A stretch of 9,108 nucleotides of DNA, taken from the NCBI GenBank assembly GCA_003021915.1, contig PXOY01000050.1:1-9108 (forward strand), read 5' to 3'. A model generated the notes under the pieces. It was not told where the DNA came from. It was given only the letters and a program-made list of their open reading frames with translations, and ran no database searches. This document shows, piece after piece, positions 1 through 6,515 of the stretch; position 1 is the first letter of the stretch; each line of letters starts with the position of its first letter. Source of the DNA: Parcubacteria group bacterium SW_4_49_11. Its GTDB lineage: Bacteria; Patescibacteriota; Minisyncoccia; SW-4-49-11. The position numbers were made by a program, and so were the translations under genes.

Positions 1-987
1 GGGATTGACTTGGGGACAGCCAATTCGTTGGTATATATGCCGAAACAAGGCATTGTGCTGAATGAGCCGTCCGTGGTGGCCGTTGATGTGGAGGACAATC
101 GGGTGCTCGCGGTGGGACATGAAGCGCGGGAAATGATCGGACGTACGCCGGAGGGTCTACGTGCGGTTAAACCCATTCGCGACGGCGTGATTGCCGATTA
201 CCGTATGACGGAGGCGCTCATTAAGTGTCTCATCCGTCAGGTCAGCCCGCGTTTGCGGTTTTCGGGTCCGGAGTGTCTGATTTCGGTGCCCGCCGCTATT
301 ACGTCCACGGAAAAACGTGCGGTGATTGAAGTTGCGGAAAATGTCGGGGGGAAGCACGCATATGTGGCGAAAGAACCGGTTTTAGCCGCTCTGGGAGCCG
401 GTGTTTCCATTGAGGTACCCTCGGGGAGCATGGTGGTGGACATCGGTGGCGGTACGACGGAGGTGGGCGTGGTAGCGCTCGGCGGGATCGTGTCGTATAC
501 GTCCGCGCGCGTTGCCGGCGATCGTCTGACCGAGGCCATCGTGGAGTATCTCAAGAAAGAGTACGGGTTGGCGGTGGGGGAACAAACCGGAGAGACCCTC
601 AAACAAGAGTTGGGAAGCGCCTTGCCCGTGGAAGAAGAAACCCGCGAGATTCATGGACGCGAGGCGGTGAGTGGGCTTCCGAAACACGTGGTGATTTCCT
701 CGGAAGAAATTACCCTCGCTATGCAGAACGAGTTGAAAGAAATCGTGCAAACGATCAAAAACGTCCTTCAGGACACGCCGCCCGAACTCGCCAGCGACAT
801 TATCGAGAAAGGCATTACGGTGACCGGAGGAGGAGCGCAGGTTCGTCATATCGATGACTTAATCGCGCGCTCCACGGGCGTTCCGTGTTCCGTGGCTGAA
901 GAACCGGTGTTTTGCGTTTCATACGGAACAGGTGTTATGTTACAAGGTCTCGAGAAGTATAAGCGAGCGCTAAGTCAAGGCAAGTAG
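1..987 (+). CDS. mreB: MreB, rod-shape actin homologue (5' end outside window)
   Basis: MreB is a bacterial actin that polymerises on the inner face of the membrane and guides the elongation machinery for peptidoglycan. The reading frame is open from base 1, so the start and probably some 10-20 residues are missing; 328 residues are visible. The first residues, GIDLGTANSLVY, form the phosphate-1 loop of the actin/Hsp70 ATPase fold. VVDIGGGTTEVGVVALGG (bases about 433-486) is the phosphate-2 loop, and GITVTGGGAQVRHIDDLI (about 814-867) is the adenosine-binding loop. The segment EPSVVAVD and the C-terminal YGTGVMLQGLEKY also fit the family. MreB usually runs to about 335-350 residues, so only the extreme N-terminus is absent. 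lepA starts 2 bases after the stop codon, consistent with cotranscription. No mreC, mreD or rodA follows in the window. The family assignment is secure. Confidence 0.96.
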   Translation, partial: GIDLGTANSLVYMPKQGIVLNEPSVVAVDVEDNRVLAVGHEAREMIGRTPEGLRAVKPIRDGVIADYRMTEALIKCLIRQVSPRLRFSGPECLISVPAAITSTEKRAVIEVAENVGGKHAYVAKEPVLAALGAGVSIEVPSGSMVVDIGGGTTEVGVVALGGIVSYTSARVAGDRLTEAIVEYLKKEYGLAVGEQTGETLKQELGSALPVEEETREIHGREAVSGLPKHVVISSEEITLAMQNELKEIVQTIKNVLQDTPPELASDIIEKGITVTGGGAQVRHIDDLIARSTGVPCSVAEEPVFCVSYGTGVMLQGLEKYKRALSQGK

Positions 988-989
988 GT

Positions 990-2390
990 ATGCATCATAT
1001 TCGAAACTTTAGTATTATCGCGCATATTGATCACGGAAAGTCGACGTTGGCCGATCGCATGATTGAGATGACCAAGACGGTAGAGGAGCGGCAGATGAAA
1101 GCGCAACTCCTGGATGGCATGGAACTGGAGCGCGAACGTGGGATAACGATCAAAATGCAGCCCGTGCGCATGCGGTATCCGTTGCCCGAGCAGCTGCGAT
1201 CTCGATGTCAGAGTGACATGGCTACGTTCAATCTGATTGATACCCCCGGTCACGTTGATTTTAGCTACGAAGTCTCGCGCAGTCTCGCTGCGGTGGAGGG
1301 GACGATTGTGTTAGTCGACGCCACCCAAGGCATTCAGGCCCAAACCACGGCGAATATCTATTTGGCCCTAGAACAGGATTTGGTGATCATCCCGGCGGTC
1401 AACAAAATTGATCTGCCGCACGCTCGTACTAAACAGGTGAAAGAGGAACTTTCGGCCATGCTGGGAGTGGCTGAGGACGATATTTTTGAAGTTTCCGGAA
1501 AAACCGGCGAAGGCGTGGATCAGCTTTTACAGGCGGTGGTGGAGGAAATTCCCCCGCCGCAAAACAACTCTTTCCTTGAAGAACAAACGGTGACAACGCT
1601 CCAAAACAATCCGTTCCGCGCGCTTATTTTTGACTCTTCGTACGATCCATATAAAGGTGTGATCGCGCATGTTCGCGTGTTTGAAGGCTCCATCAAACGC
1701 GATGAAGACATGTATTTATTGGCGAAAGAGCAACGCGGACACGTTGTGGAGGCAGGCATATTCGCGCCCGATCATATCTCCACCGAAACGCTCTCGGCCG
1801 GAGAAATCGGGTATCTGGCCACCGGCCTGAAAGACATGGAACAAGTGCGCGTGGGAGATACAGTCGTTTCTTTTACCGAACGGGATCAGGTCATCCCGAT
1901 CGCCAAGTACCACGAACCCCGTCCCATGGTGTTCGTGAGTATCTTCCCCGAAAACGCGGACGAATTTGCCACGCTCGAAGACGCCCTCGGGCGCCTGAAG
2001 TTGGCCGATGCTTCCCTCACGTACGAGCGAGAAGCCAAAGAAGTCCTCGGGAAAGGGTTCCGGTGCGGCTTCCTCGGGATGCTTCACTTAGAAATTATTA
2101 CCGAACGCCTCAGGCGCGAGTATGATTTGAATTTGGTGGTGACGACGCCTTCCGTCTCCTACCGGGTGGAAACCGCGGATGGCGAGCTCCTTCATGTGTA
2201 TACGCCTTCCGATCTGCCGGATCCGTCCCACATTGAGACCATCTGGGAGCCGTGGGTGAGAGCGGAAGTGTTGACGCCTACGGAATATATGGGCGGACTT
2301 ATGACGATCCTCGAAAAAAGTCGGGGCATGTTTCAGAATACCGAATATATGAACTTATTAAAATTATCGGAGAGTTTTACGAGAAGGTGA
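990..2390 (+). CDS. lepA: Elongation factor 4 (LepA), N-terminal part, ends early at a frame break
   Basis: LepA (EF4) is a ribosome-associated translational GTPase. GTPase motifs are intact: G1 AHIDHGKS (residues 11-18), G2 Thr53 in ERERGITI, G3 DTPGH (84-88), G4 NKID (138-141) and G5 SGK (169-171). The EF-Tu-like domain II follows, then the EF-G-like domains with GFRCGFLGMLHLEII (about 356-370), typical of LepA. Homology continues to about residue 453 (GMFQNTEYM). The frame then runs out of register, giving LLKLSESFTRR and TGA at 2388-2390. The rest of the protein continues in another frame (2348-2800). As read, the product would lack the LepA-specific C-terminal domain. There are no other lesions, so the break is recent or an assembly error. 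ATG 990 is chosen because LepA homology begins at once (HHIRNFSIIAHIDHGK); an AAGG lies 9 bases upstream. Confidence 0.95.
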   Translation: MHHIRNFSIIAHIDHGKSTLADRMIEMTKTVEERQMKAQLLDGMELERERGITIKMQPVRMRYPLPEQLRSRCQSDMATFNLIDTPGHVDFSYEVSRSLAAVEGTIVLVDATQGIQAQTTANIYLALEQDLVIIPAVNKIDLPHARTKQVKEELSAMLGVAEDDIFEVSGKTGEGVDQLLQAVVEEIPPPQNNSFLEEQTVTTLQNNPFRALIFDSSYDPYKGVIAHVRVFEGSIKRDEDMYLLAKEQRGHVVEAGIFAPDHISTETLSAGEIGYLATGLKDMEQVRVGDTVVSFTERDQVIPIAKYHEPRPMVFVSIFPENADEFATLEDALGRLKLADASLTYEREAKEVLGKGFRCGFLGMLHLEIITERLRREYDLNLVVTTPSVSYRVETADGELLHVYTPSDLPDPSHIETIWEPWVRAEVLTPTEYMGGLMTILEKSRGMFQNTEYMNLLKLSESFTRR

Positions 2391-2800
2391 AAAGCGTCTC
2401 CTCAGGCTTTGCCTCACTCAATTACGAGCCCCTCGAGTACCGTCAAGCCAATGTGGTGAAGATGGACATTTACATTGCCGGTGAAAAGGCAGACGCGCTC
2501 GCGCAGATGGTGTATCGTGACGAGGCGGAGAATATTGGACGGGATATTGTAACCAAACTGAAAGATCTTCTCCCGCGCCAGCAATTTTCGGTGGCACTGC
2601 AAGCGGCGGTCGGATCCAAGGTATTCGCGCGCGAAACCATTCCCGCTCTCAAAAAGGATGTGACCGCCAAACTGTACGGAGGGGACGTCACCCGCAAGCG
2701 CAAACTTTTGGAAAAGCAGAAGGAAGGCAAGAAAAAAATGCAACATACCGGCAAGATGAAGCTTCCGAAGGAGGTGTATTTGAAAATTTTTCAAGGATAA
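2348..2800 (+). CDS. lepA: Elongation factor 4 (LepA), C-terminal part in a shifted frame
   Basis: This is the continuation of lepA in a different frame, not an independent gene. Recognisable sequence begins with YELIKIIGEFYEKVKSVSSG, runs through GFASLNYEP, GEKADALAQMVYRDEAENIGR and LLPRQQFSVALQAAVGS, and ends with the LepA hallmark YGGDVTRKRKLLEKQKEGKKKM. This covers the end of the EF-G domain V-like part and the positively charged C-terminal domain that reaches the peptidyl-transferase centre. The frame stays open upstream to a GTG at 2252, but that stretch is a shadow of the other frame and shows no homology. No good ribosome binding site precedes the junction. From remembered E. coli LepA, about eight residues between 'VY' and 'YEIP' are missing at the join, consistent with a deletion near 25 bases. 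hrcA begins one base after the stop codon. Confidence 0.9.
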   Translation, partial: YELIKIIGEFYEKVKSVSSGFASLNYEPLEYRQANVVKMDIYIAGEKADALAQMVYRDEAENIGRDIVTKLKDLLPRQQFSVALQAAVGSKVFARETIPALKKDVTAKLYGGDVTRKRKLLEKQKEGKKKMQHTGKMKLPKEVYLKIFQG

Positions 2801-2801
2801 T

Positions 2802-3503
2802 ATGAAGGATCGACGACACTATCTCTTACGATGTGTGGTGGAAGAATATGCGCAGACGGCTCAACCGGTGGCCTCTGCTCAGATTCAGGCGAGGTATGAT
2901 GTTTCGTATTCCTCGGCCACTATTCGCAATGATCTACTTGCTTTGGAGACCGAAGGACTTGTGTATCAGCCGCATGTCTCGGCCGGCCGTGTGCCGACCG
3001 ATCAAGGCTATCGCGTATATGTGAACCATATGGTACATCCCGATGCGCGAGATGCTTCTATGCGGCAAGTTACGGACGAGGTGCTTTCTGAGGTGAATCG
3101 CCTCCGCGAGATGAATGTAAAATTAAAGATGATGCTTCTCAATATTGCGGCCTGGTCTCAAACCGCCACGCTCGGCAAACTCCCCGGCGATCCGGTGTTC
3201 GAAGAAGGGTTGGAGTACTTTGTGAGCCAACCGAACGTGGAGGACGTGGAAGTCATCCGAAACGCCTTTGCCGACCTGAATGAAATGAAGGAGCACCTCG
3301 ACGAGATCGGAAACTCCCTCTCCAGTAGAGAGTACGAGCTCTATATCGGTGGTGAAAATCCACTTCCCTCCATGCACAAATATTCCACCATTGTCGGTAA
3401 ACCGCGCATAGACGGCGAAGTAGGCACCCTCGTCTTGATTGGTCCCAAGCATATGGCGTATAATAAAAATATAGCGCTCATCGAGCATATTCTTAGGAGA
3501 TAA
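2802..3503 (+). CDS. hrcA: HrcA, heat-inducible transcription repressor (short form)
   Basis: HrcA represses chaperone genes by binding the CIRCE inverted repeat and is kept active by GroEL. The N-terminal winged helix is clear: VEEYAQTAQPVASAQI, the recognition helix SSATIRND (residues 37-44), and HVSAGRVPTDQGYRVYV (58-74). A coiled segment follows (about 88-115). A reduced GAF-like dimerisation region includes LYIGGENPL (180-188) and ends with GTLVLIGPKHMAYNKNIALIEHIL, the usual HrcA terminus. The protein has 233 residues against roughly 340 in Bacillus-type HrcA, so most of the central domain is missing; I believe this is common in CPR genomes. ATG 2802 lies one base after the lepA stop, with AAGG about 5 bases upstream. 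I see no CIRCE element (TTAGCACTC-N9-GAGTGCTAA) anywhere in the window; the operon promoter lies outside it. Confidence 0.93.
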   Translation: MKDRRHYLLRCVVEEYAQTAQPVASAQIQARYDVSYSSATIRNDLLALETEGLVYQPHVSAGRVPTDQGYRVYVNHMVHPDARDASMRQVTDEVLSEVNRLREMNVKLKMMLLNIAAWSQTATLGKLPGDPVFEEGLEYFVSQPNVEDVEVIRNAFADLNEMKEHLDEIGNSLSSREYELYIGGENPLPSMHKYSTIVGKPRIDGEVGTLVLIGPKHMAYNKNIALIEHILRR

Positions 3504-3513
3504 CCCCCTTCAT

Positions 3514-4347
3514 ATGGAAAAAAAACAACCGGTACAAGAAAAAGAATCCGAGGCAGAAAAGGTTGATCTCAACCTCGACAACATGGAAGACAGTGAAGAC
3601 TTCGTACAGCAGGCCAAACAAGAAGCCCAGCAGGAAACCGAAGAAGCCACCGGCGGCTCCCAATCCGAAGACGTGGCGCTCAATCTTGATGAAATAAATA
3701 CGGACGATATCAACGGAGACGCCGAAGAGCGAGAGGCGGCCGAAGCTTCAGACGAATCGGATACCGACCAACAAGAACCCACCAGCGCTCCCGAAGAAAA
3801 CGGAGGAGAGCAAGCACAAGAAGAAGCGGATACCGAAGACGAGGAGGAAGAGGTAACCGTGTCCAAGCAAGAATGGAAAGCGTTGAAGCAAGAGAAGGAA
3901 CAAAACGAGGGGCGATGGAAGCGCGCTCTTGCTGATTACGAGAATCTTCAGAAGCAATCCAGGGAAGAGCGTGAGCGACTCGTGACCGAGGCGAACCAGA
4001 ACTTGATGCGGAGTTTAATTCCGCTCCTTGATAACTTTAACATGGCGTTGGAGCATGTACCTGAAGATCTGGAAGATAATAATTGGGTAGAAGGCGTCAC
4101 CTACATTAACCGTCAGATGCTCGAAATTCTTCAGGACGAAGGGTTAGAGATGCTCAAACCCCAAGGTGAACCGTTTGACCCGGAGGTGCACGAGGCAGTT
4201 GAAACCTCAAATGGAGAAGATACGGAAGAGACGGATGAAGAAACGGAAGGCGAAGAGACAGATACGCCCACCGTCAAAAAGGTTGTGCAACCCGGATATG
4301 TCTTTCATGGCAAAGTGTTGAAGCCGGCGAAGGTGGTTGTGGAATAG
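3514..4347 (+). CDS. grpE: GrpE, nucleotide exchange factor for DnaK, with long acidic extension
   Basis: GrpE forms a dimer that releases ADP from DnaK. The family core occupies about residues 120-277: a long helical part with WKRALADYENLQKQSREER and LIPLLDNFNMALEHV, then the beta domain GEPFDPEVHEAVE and the closing PGYVFHGKVLKPAKVVVE. The protein has 277 residues, against about 180-200 in most bacteria. The excess is an N-terminal tail of about 115 residues rich in Glu, Asp and Gln, likely disordered. There is also an acidic insert (residues about 232-251) inside the beta domain. A motif occurs twice in the tail: LNLDNMEDSED near 19-29 and LNLDEINTDDI near 56-66. It starts 10 bases after the hrcA stop; AGGAGA at 3495-3500 is a possible but distant ribosome binding site. 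dnaK and dnaJ are not adjacent. The stop codon is the first three bases of a repeat. Confidence 0.94.
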   Translation: MEKKQPVQEKESEAEKVDLNLDNMEDSEDFVQQAKQEAQQETEEATGGSQSEDVALNLDEINTDDINGDAEEREAAEASDESDTDQQEPTSAPEENGGEQAQEEADTEDEEEEVTVSKQEWKALKQEKEQNEGRWKRALADYENLQKQSREERERLVTEANQNLMRSLIPLLDNFNMALEHVPEDLEDNNWVEGVTYINRQMLEILQDEGLEMLKPQGEPFDPEVHEAVETSNGEDTEETDEETEGEETDTPTVKKVVQPGYVFHGKVLKPAKVVVE

Positions 4348-4376
4348 TATTTAGAATATAGTATTTAGTATTTTGC
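4345..4376 (+). repeat. AT-rich dispersed repeat, module B (copy 1)
   Basis: The word TAGTATTTAG occurs at 4345-4354 and TAGTATTTAGTA at 4359-4370, so two copies stand almost back to back. The same module recurs at 5513-5536 and 8428-8451. The first copy begins exactly at the grpE stop codon TAG. It is non-coding repeat sequence of unknown function. Confidence 0.75.
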
Positions 4377-4413
4377 AATGACTAGTTGATTTTCTGGCCA
4401 AACTCTTCAGTAT

Positions 4414-5490
4414 ATGCTATTTGTTCTCACTTTTCTCGCGGCCTTGGTGATAAGCCTTGCCGCGTTTTTTATGGTTCTGCGCCTGCCCGGTTGCCGGAAT
4501 CTCGTCCCTGATCGGCAACGATCTCGAGATATTCATGACCAGCCGCGTCCTCGGATCGGAGGTCTCATTCTTATTCCGTTGTTTCTCGCAGGATTTGGGA
4601 TACTCACTCATTTCTCGTTCCAAGGACTGGATATGCTCACGTGGGAGGGTCATTACGGGGGGATTATCTTCGGAGCGCTTGCCCTACTGGGATACGGGAT
4701 TATCGATGAACGGCGTGATTTAGCGTGGTATACGCAGCTTCTCTTGCAAGTGATTATTGTGCTTGCGGTAGTGGAGATGGATATTCGTATTCACGAAATT
4801 CGGGTTCCCTTTATGGGATTGGTTAATTTAGATTGGGTGACGGGCACGCTCGCGGGTATCGAATGGATCTTTCCGGCGGATCTTTTAGCGTTTATCTGGA
4901 TTTTTGCAGTTATGAACGTCGTTAATTGGCTCGATGGCGTGGATGGTCTCGCCGGAGGGGTCGGCGTCGTCGGGTTCTCAATCTTAGCCGCGCTCTCGCT
5001 CTCCGCGACCGTCGGGCAACCGCATATCGCGCTGATTGCTCTCCTGTTAGCCGGACTATATGCCGGTTTTTTGTGGTTTAATTTCCATCCCTCCAGAATA
5101 TTCCTCGGCACGCCCGGGTCGATGTTTCTCGGGTTTATTTTGGCCGTTTTAGCTATGGTGAGCGGCGGAAAAATTGCCACGGCGGGCTTGGTCTTGGCAT
5201 TTCCCATTATTGACGCAGGGTTTGTCATTGTGACGAGACTGCGAGCCGGGGTGTCCATTTTTCAGGCTGATAACAGGCATCTTCATCATCGGCTCCTGGC
5301 GTGGGGGCTCGGTCAGCGCCAAGCCGTGCTTTTTCTATACGCGGTGAGTCTTCTGTTCGGCGGCTCGGCGCTTGTGTTACAGACGCAAGGCAAATTCGTC
5401 GCGTTTCTCGTCGGGCTCGCGGCGATGGGGGCGTTGTATGTGTGGCTTACCTCTATGAGGAGTCGGAAGCCTGAAGCCAGAAAAAAGTAG
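4414..5490 (+). CDS. MraY/WecA-family undecaprenyl-phosphate sugar-1-phosphate transferase
   Basis: These membrane enzymes transfer a sugar-1-phosphate from a UDP-sugar to undecaprenyl phosphate, the first lipid-linked step of cell-wall or surface glycan synthesis. The protein (358 residues) is very hydrophobic with about ten membrane segments. Family motifs in order are HDQPRPRIGG (41-50), the acidic loop IIDERRD (96-102), NVVNWLDGVDGLAGG (168-182), FHPSRIFLGTPGS (224-236) and NRHLHHRLL (287-295). The last motif, with QRQAVLFLY, points to the WecA-like branch rather than true MraY. Two positions look altered: the usual DD is D98-E99, and the usual GDS/TGS, which holds a metal-binding Asp in MraY structures, reads GTPGS. 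Activity or metal use may therefore differ. The start ATG 4414 has no Shine-Dalgarno sequence. The last eight residues, RKPEARKK, are encoded by a dispersed repeat. The specific sugar substrate cannot be told. Confidence 0.88.
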   Translation: MLFVLTFLAALVISLAAFFMVLRLPGCRNLVPDRQRSRDIHDQPRPRIGGLILIPLFLAGFGILTHFSFQGLDMLTWEGHYGGIIFGALALLGYGIIDERRDLAWYTQLLLQVIIVLAVVEMDIRIHEIRVPFMGLVNLDWVTGTLAGIEWIFPADLLAFIWIFAVMNVVNWLDGVDGLAGGVGVVGFSILAALSLSATVGQPHIALIALLLAGLYAGFLWFNFHPSRIFLGTPGSMFLGFILAVLAMVSGGKIATAGLVLAFPIIDAGFVIVTRLRAGVSIFQADNRHLHHRLLAWGLGQRQAVLFLYAVSLLFGGSALVLQTQGKFVAFLVGLAAMGALYVWLTSMRSRKPEARKK

Positions 5491-5507
5491 CAAGTAGCAA
5501 GTAGCAA
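5470..5507 (+). repeat. Dispersed repeat: module C followed by three GTAGCAA units (module A)
   Basis: Three perfect tandem copies of the 7-base unit GTAGCAA occupy 5487-5507. The preceding CCTGAAGCC and A-run complete a 29-base stretch (5470-5498). That stretch is found inverted at 8751-8779 with only two mismatches. It overlaps the 3' end and stop codon of the transferase gene. Confidence 0.85.
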
Positions 5508-5512
5508 GGAAA

Positions 5513-5536
5513 TAGTATTTAGTAGTTAGAATTTAG
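5513..5536 (+). repeat. AT-rich dispersed repeat, module B (copy 2)
   Basis: This 24-base copy starts TAGTATTTAGTAG and matches 8428-8451 at 22 positions. It lies 5 bases after the GTAGCAA array, exactly as at the 8395-8451 locus, so modules A and B form one composite repeat. Confidence 0.8.
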
Positions 5537-5571
5537 TGGTTAGAATCTACCTATGAGTTAACAACTGCATA

Positions 5572-5600
5572 TTGACCATATAGATCCAATACGGTATCTT
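5572..5600 (+). promoter_or_regulatory. Candidate promoter with operator-like palindrome for the two-gene unit
   Basis: TTGACC (5572-5577) and TATCTT (5595-5600) are spaced by 17 bases, a good sigma-70-type arrangement. An imperfect inverted repeat, AGATCC (5582-5587) and GGTATCT (5593-5599), fills the spacer and overlaps the -10 box. The word TTGACCA recurs at 5599-5605. This layout would suit repression, possibly by one of the two downstream proteins. It is prediction only. Confidence 0.4.
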
Positions 5601-5624
5601 GACCACAAGAAATAAGCTTTTTCT

Positions 5625-5810
5625 ATGGAAAAAGATAAGTTTGGCCTCCCCCTTCTTCGTTTGGAAACGACCATGGGAGAAATTCAAAGTGAATATCAGC
5701 GTTCTTTTGATGCTGATCCCGATGAGACTCTTGAAGATTTTCTGAAAAGAAAAGGAAAAGAACGGGCGGATGCTTACGCTCTGCTTAAGTCGTTGCGGCG
5801 CGGATACTAA
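5625..5810 (+). CDS. Small hypothetical protein, 61 residues
   Basis: I do not recognise this protein. It is charged and probably helical, with no signal peptide or membrane segment. The N-terminal half (GLPLLRLETTMGEIQSEYQ) is mixed; the C-terminal half (DETLEDFLKRKGKERADAYA) is rich in Glu, Lys and Arg and ends in LLKSLRRGY. The start is ATG 5625, about 25 bases after a candidate -10 box, without a clear Shine-Dalgarno sequence; a later ATG at 5673 is possible. The next gene's ATG comes 15 bases after its stop, so the two are probably cotranscribed. A small charged protein upstream of a HEPN-like protein would fit an antitoxin or partner role, but that is inferred from arrangement only. Confidence 0.6.
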   Translation: MEKDKFGLPLLRLETTMGEIQSEYQRSFDADPDETLEDFLKRKGKERADAYALLKSLRRGY

Positions 5811-5825
5811 AGAGAGTTGGCTTAT

Positions 5826-6386
5826 ATGAATGCTGTGCATCAAAACTTGTTTTATTTTATCGACGATTCCATTCTTCGCCAAAATTTGGAACGCGTTTCT
5901 TCTCATATTACAACGCTCAGTCTCCTTATTTTTTCTGACGAATATTCGTCAGCCGAACGAAGTAGCTTCCGCAAGACTATTATTATTCACACCGCCTCGC
6001 AAATCGAAGCGCTCTTATTATGGTACTTGAAACAGCACAAAACCGAAGAAGAATGTGCAGGTGTGGAACGGACATTTCGCATTGACCAACATATCTACCA
6101 ACTAAGCGAAAACGAGCGTATTGTCCGAGGCAGTGACATCATGAAACAACAAAAGTTCAAATTCCAAAACGTAAACCTCGCTCAGCTCGTACATCTCTGT
6201 GGGCATTTTGAACTTCTTTCCGACACTATGGCCGAACGAGTCCAAGAAGTGCGCAAACTGCGCAACCGCCAGCATCTTGGAGGGCTTGCAACGGTGGACC
6301 ATGCTTACAGTGCCGAAGACTTAGCGTTTGTTTGGGAAGTAAGCGAAGAAGTTTTGGAATACGTTAAAAAACAATCGAATGCGTAA
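5826..6386 (+). CDS. Hypothetical all-helical protein, possibly HEPN-like
   Basis: This soluble protein of 186 residues has no signal peptide and appears to be all helical. Near the C-terminus it carries EVRKLRNRQHLGG (residues 141-153). The cluster R143, R146, N147 and H150 resembles the Arg-Asn-His signature of HEPN domains, many of which are RNases in toxin-antitoxin or defence systems. The spacing (RN-x2-H, or R-x6-H) differs from the common RNx3H form, so the match is tentative. The upstream helix TIIIHTASQIEALLLWYLKQ (51-70) would be the other core helix. The start ATG 5826 is preferred over TTG 5817 because AGAGAG at 5811-5816 lies 9 bases before it. It follows the 61-residue gene closely. 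A GTAGCAA repeat lies 11 bases after the stop codon. An uncharacterised non-HEPN helical protein is equally possible. Confidence 0.65.
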   Translation: MNAVHQNLFYFIDDSILRQNLERVSSHITTLSLLIFSDEYSSAERSSFRKTIIIHTASQIEALLLWYLKQHKTEEECAGVERTFRIDQHIYQLSENERIVRGSDIMKQQKFKFQNVNLAQLVHLCGHFELLSDTMAERVQEVRKLRNRQHLGGLATVDHAYSAEDLAFVWEVSEEVLEYVKKQSNA

Positions 6387-6394
6387 ATTGGAGA

Positions 6395-6407
6395 AAAGTA
6401 GCAAGTA
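6395..6407 (+). repeat. Partial GTAGCAA repeat (module A)
   Basis: AAAGTAGCAAGTA here repeats sequence found at 5484-5496, in direct orientation on the other side of the two-gene unit. Only one full unit and the start of a second are present. Confidence 0.6.
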
Positions 6408-6477
6408 AACGAAGCGATAGTTACATATTCGCTGAAGCTTTATCCCCCACGTGCTTCTCATATAACATTCTACGTAT

Positions 6478-6508
6478 TTGCCTCGGGGGGAGTATGCTGT
6501 GCTATACT
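6478..6508 (+). promoter_or_regulatory. Promoter with extended -10 for the first pilin-like gene
   Basis: TGC-TATACT (6500-6508) is a strong extended -10 box; TTGCCT at 6478-6483 is a possible -35 with a 19-base spacer. The ATG is only 7 bases after the -10 box. Transcription should therefore start at or next to the start codon, giving a leaderless mRNA. No Shine-Dalgarno sequence is present. Confidence 0.65.
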
Positions 6509-6515
6509 AAAACCA

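Noticed and set aside
2252..2347. Separate gene starting at GTG 2252 upstream of the lepA C-terminal frame
   Set aside because: The first ~32 codons are a shadow of the lepA frame without homology; recognisable LepA sequence begins only at about 2348.
2802..3503. CIRCE operator expected with hrcA
   Set aside because: I looked for TTAGCACTC and GAGTGCTAA on both strands and found no pair; the operon promoter is outside the window.
5487..5507. CRISPR-like array in the GTAGCAA repeats
   Set aside because: The units are 7 bases long and directly adjacent with no spacers, and no cas gene is present.
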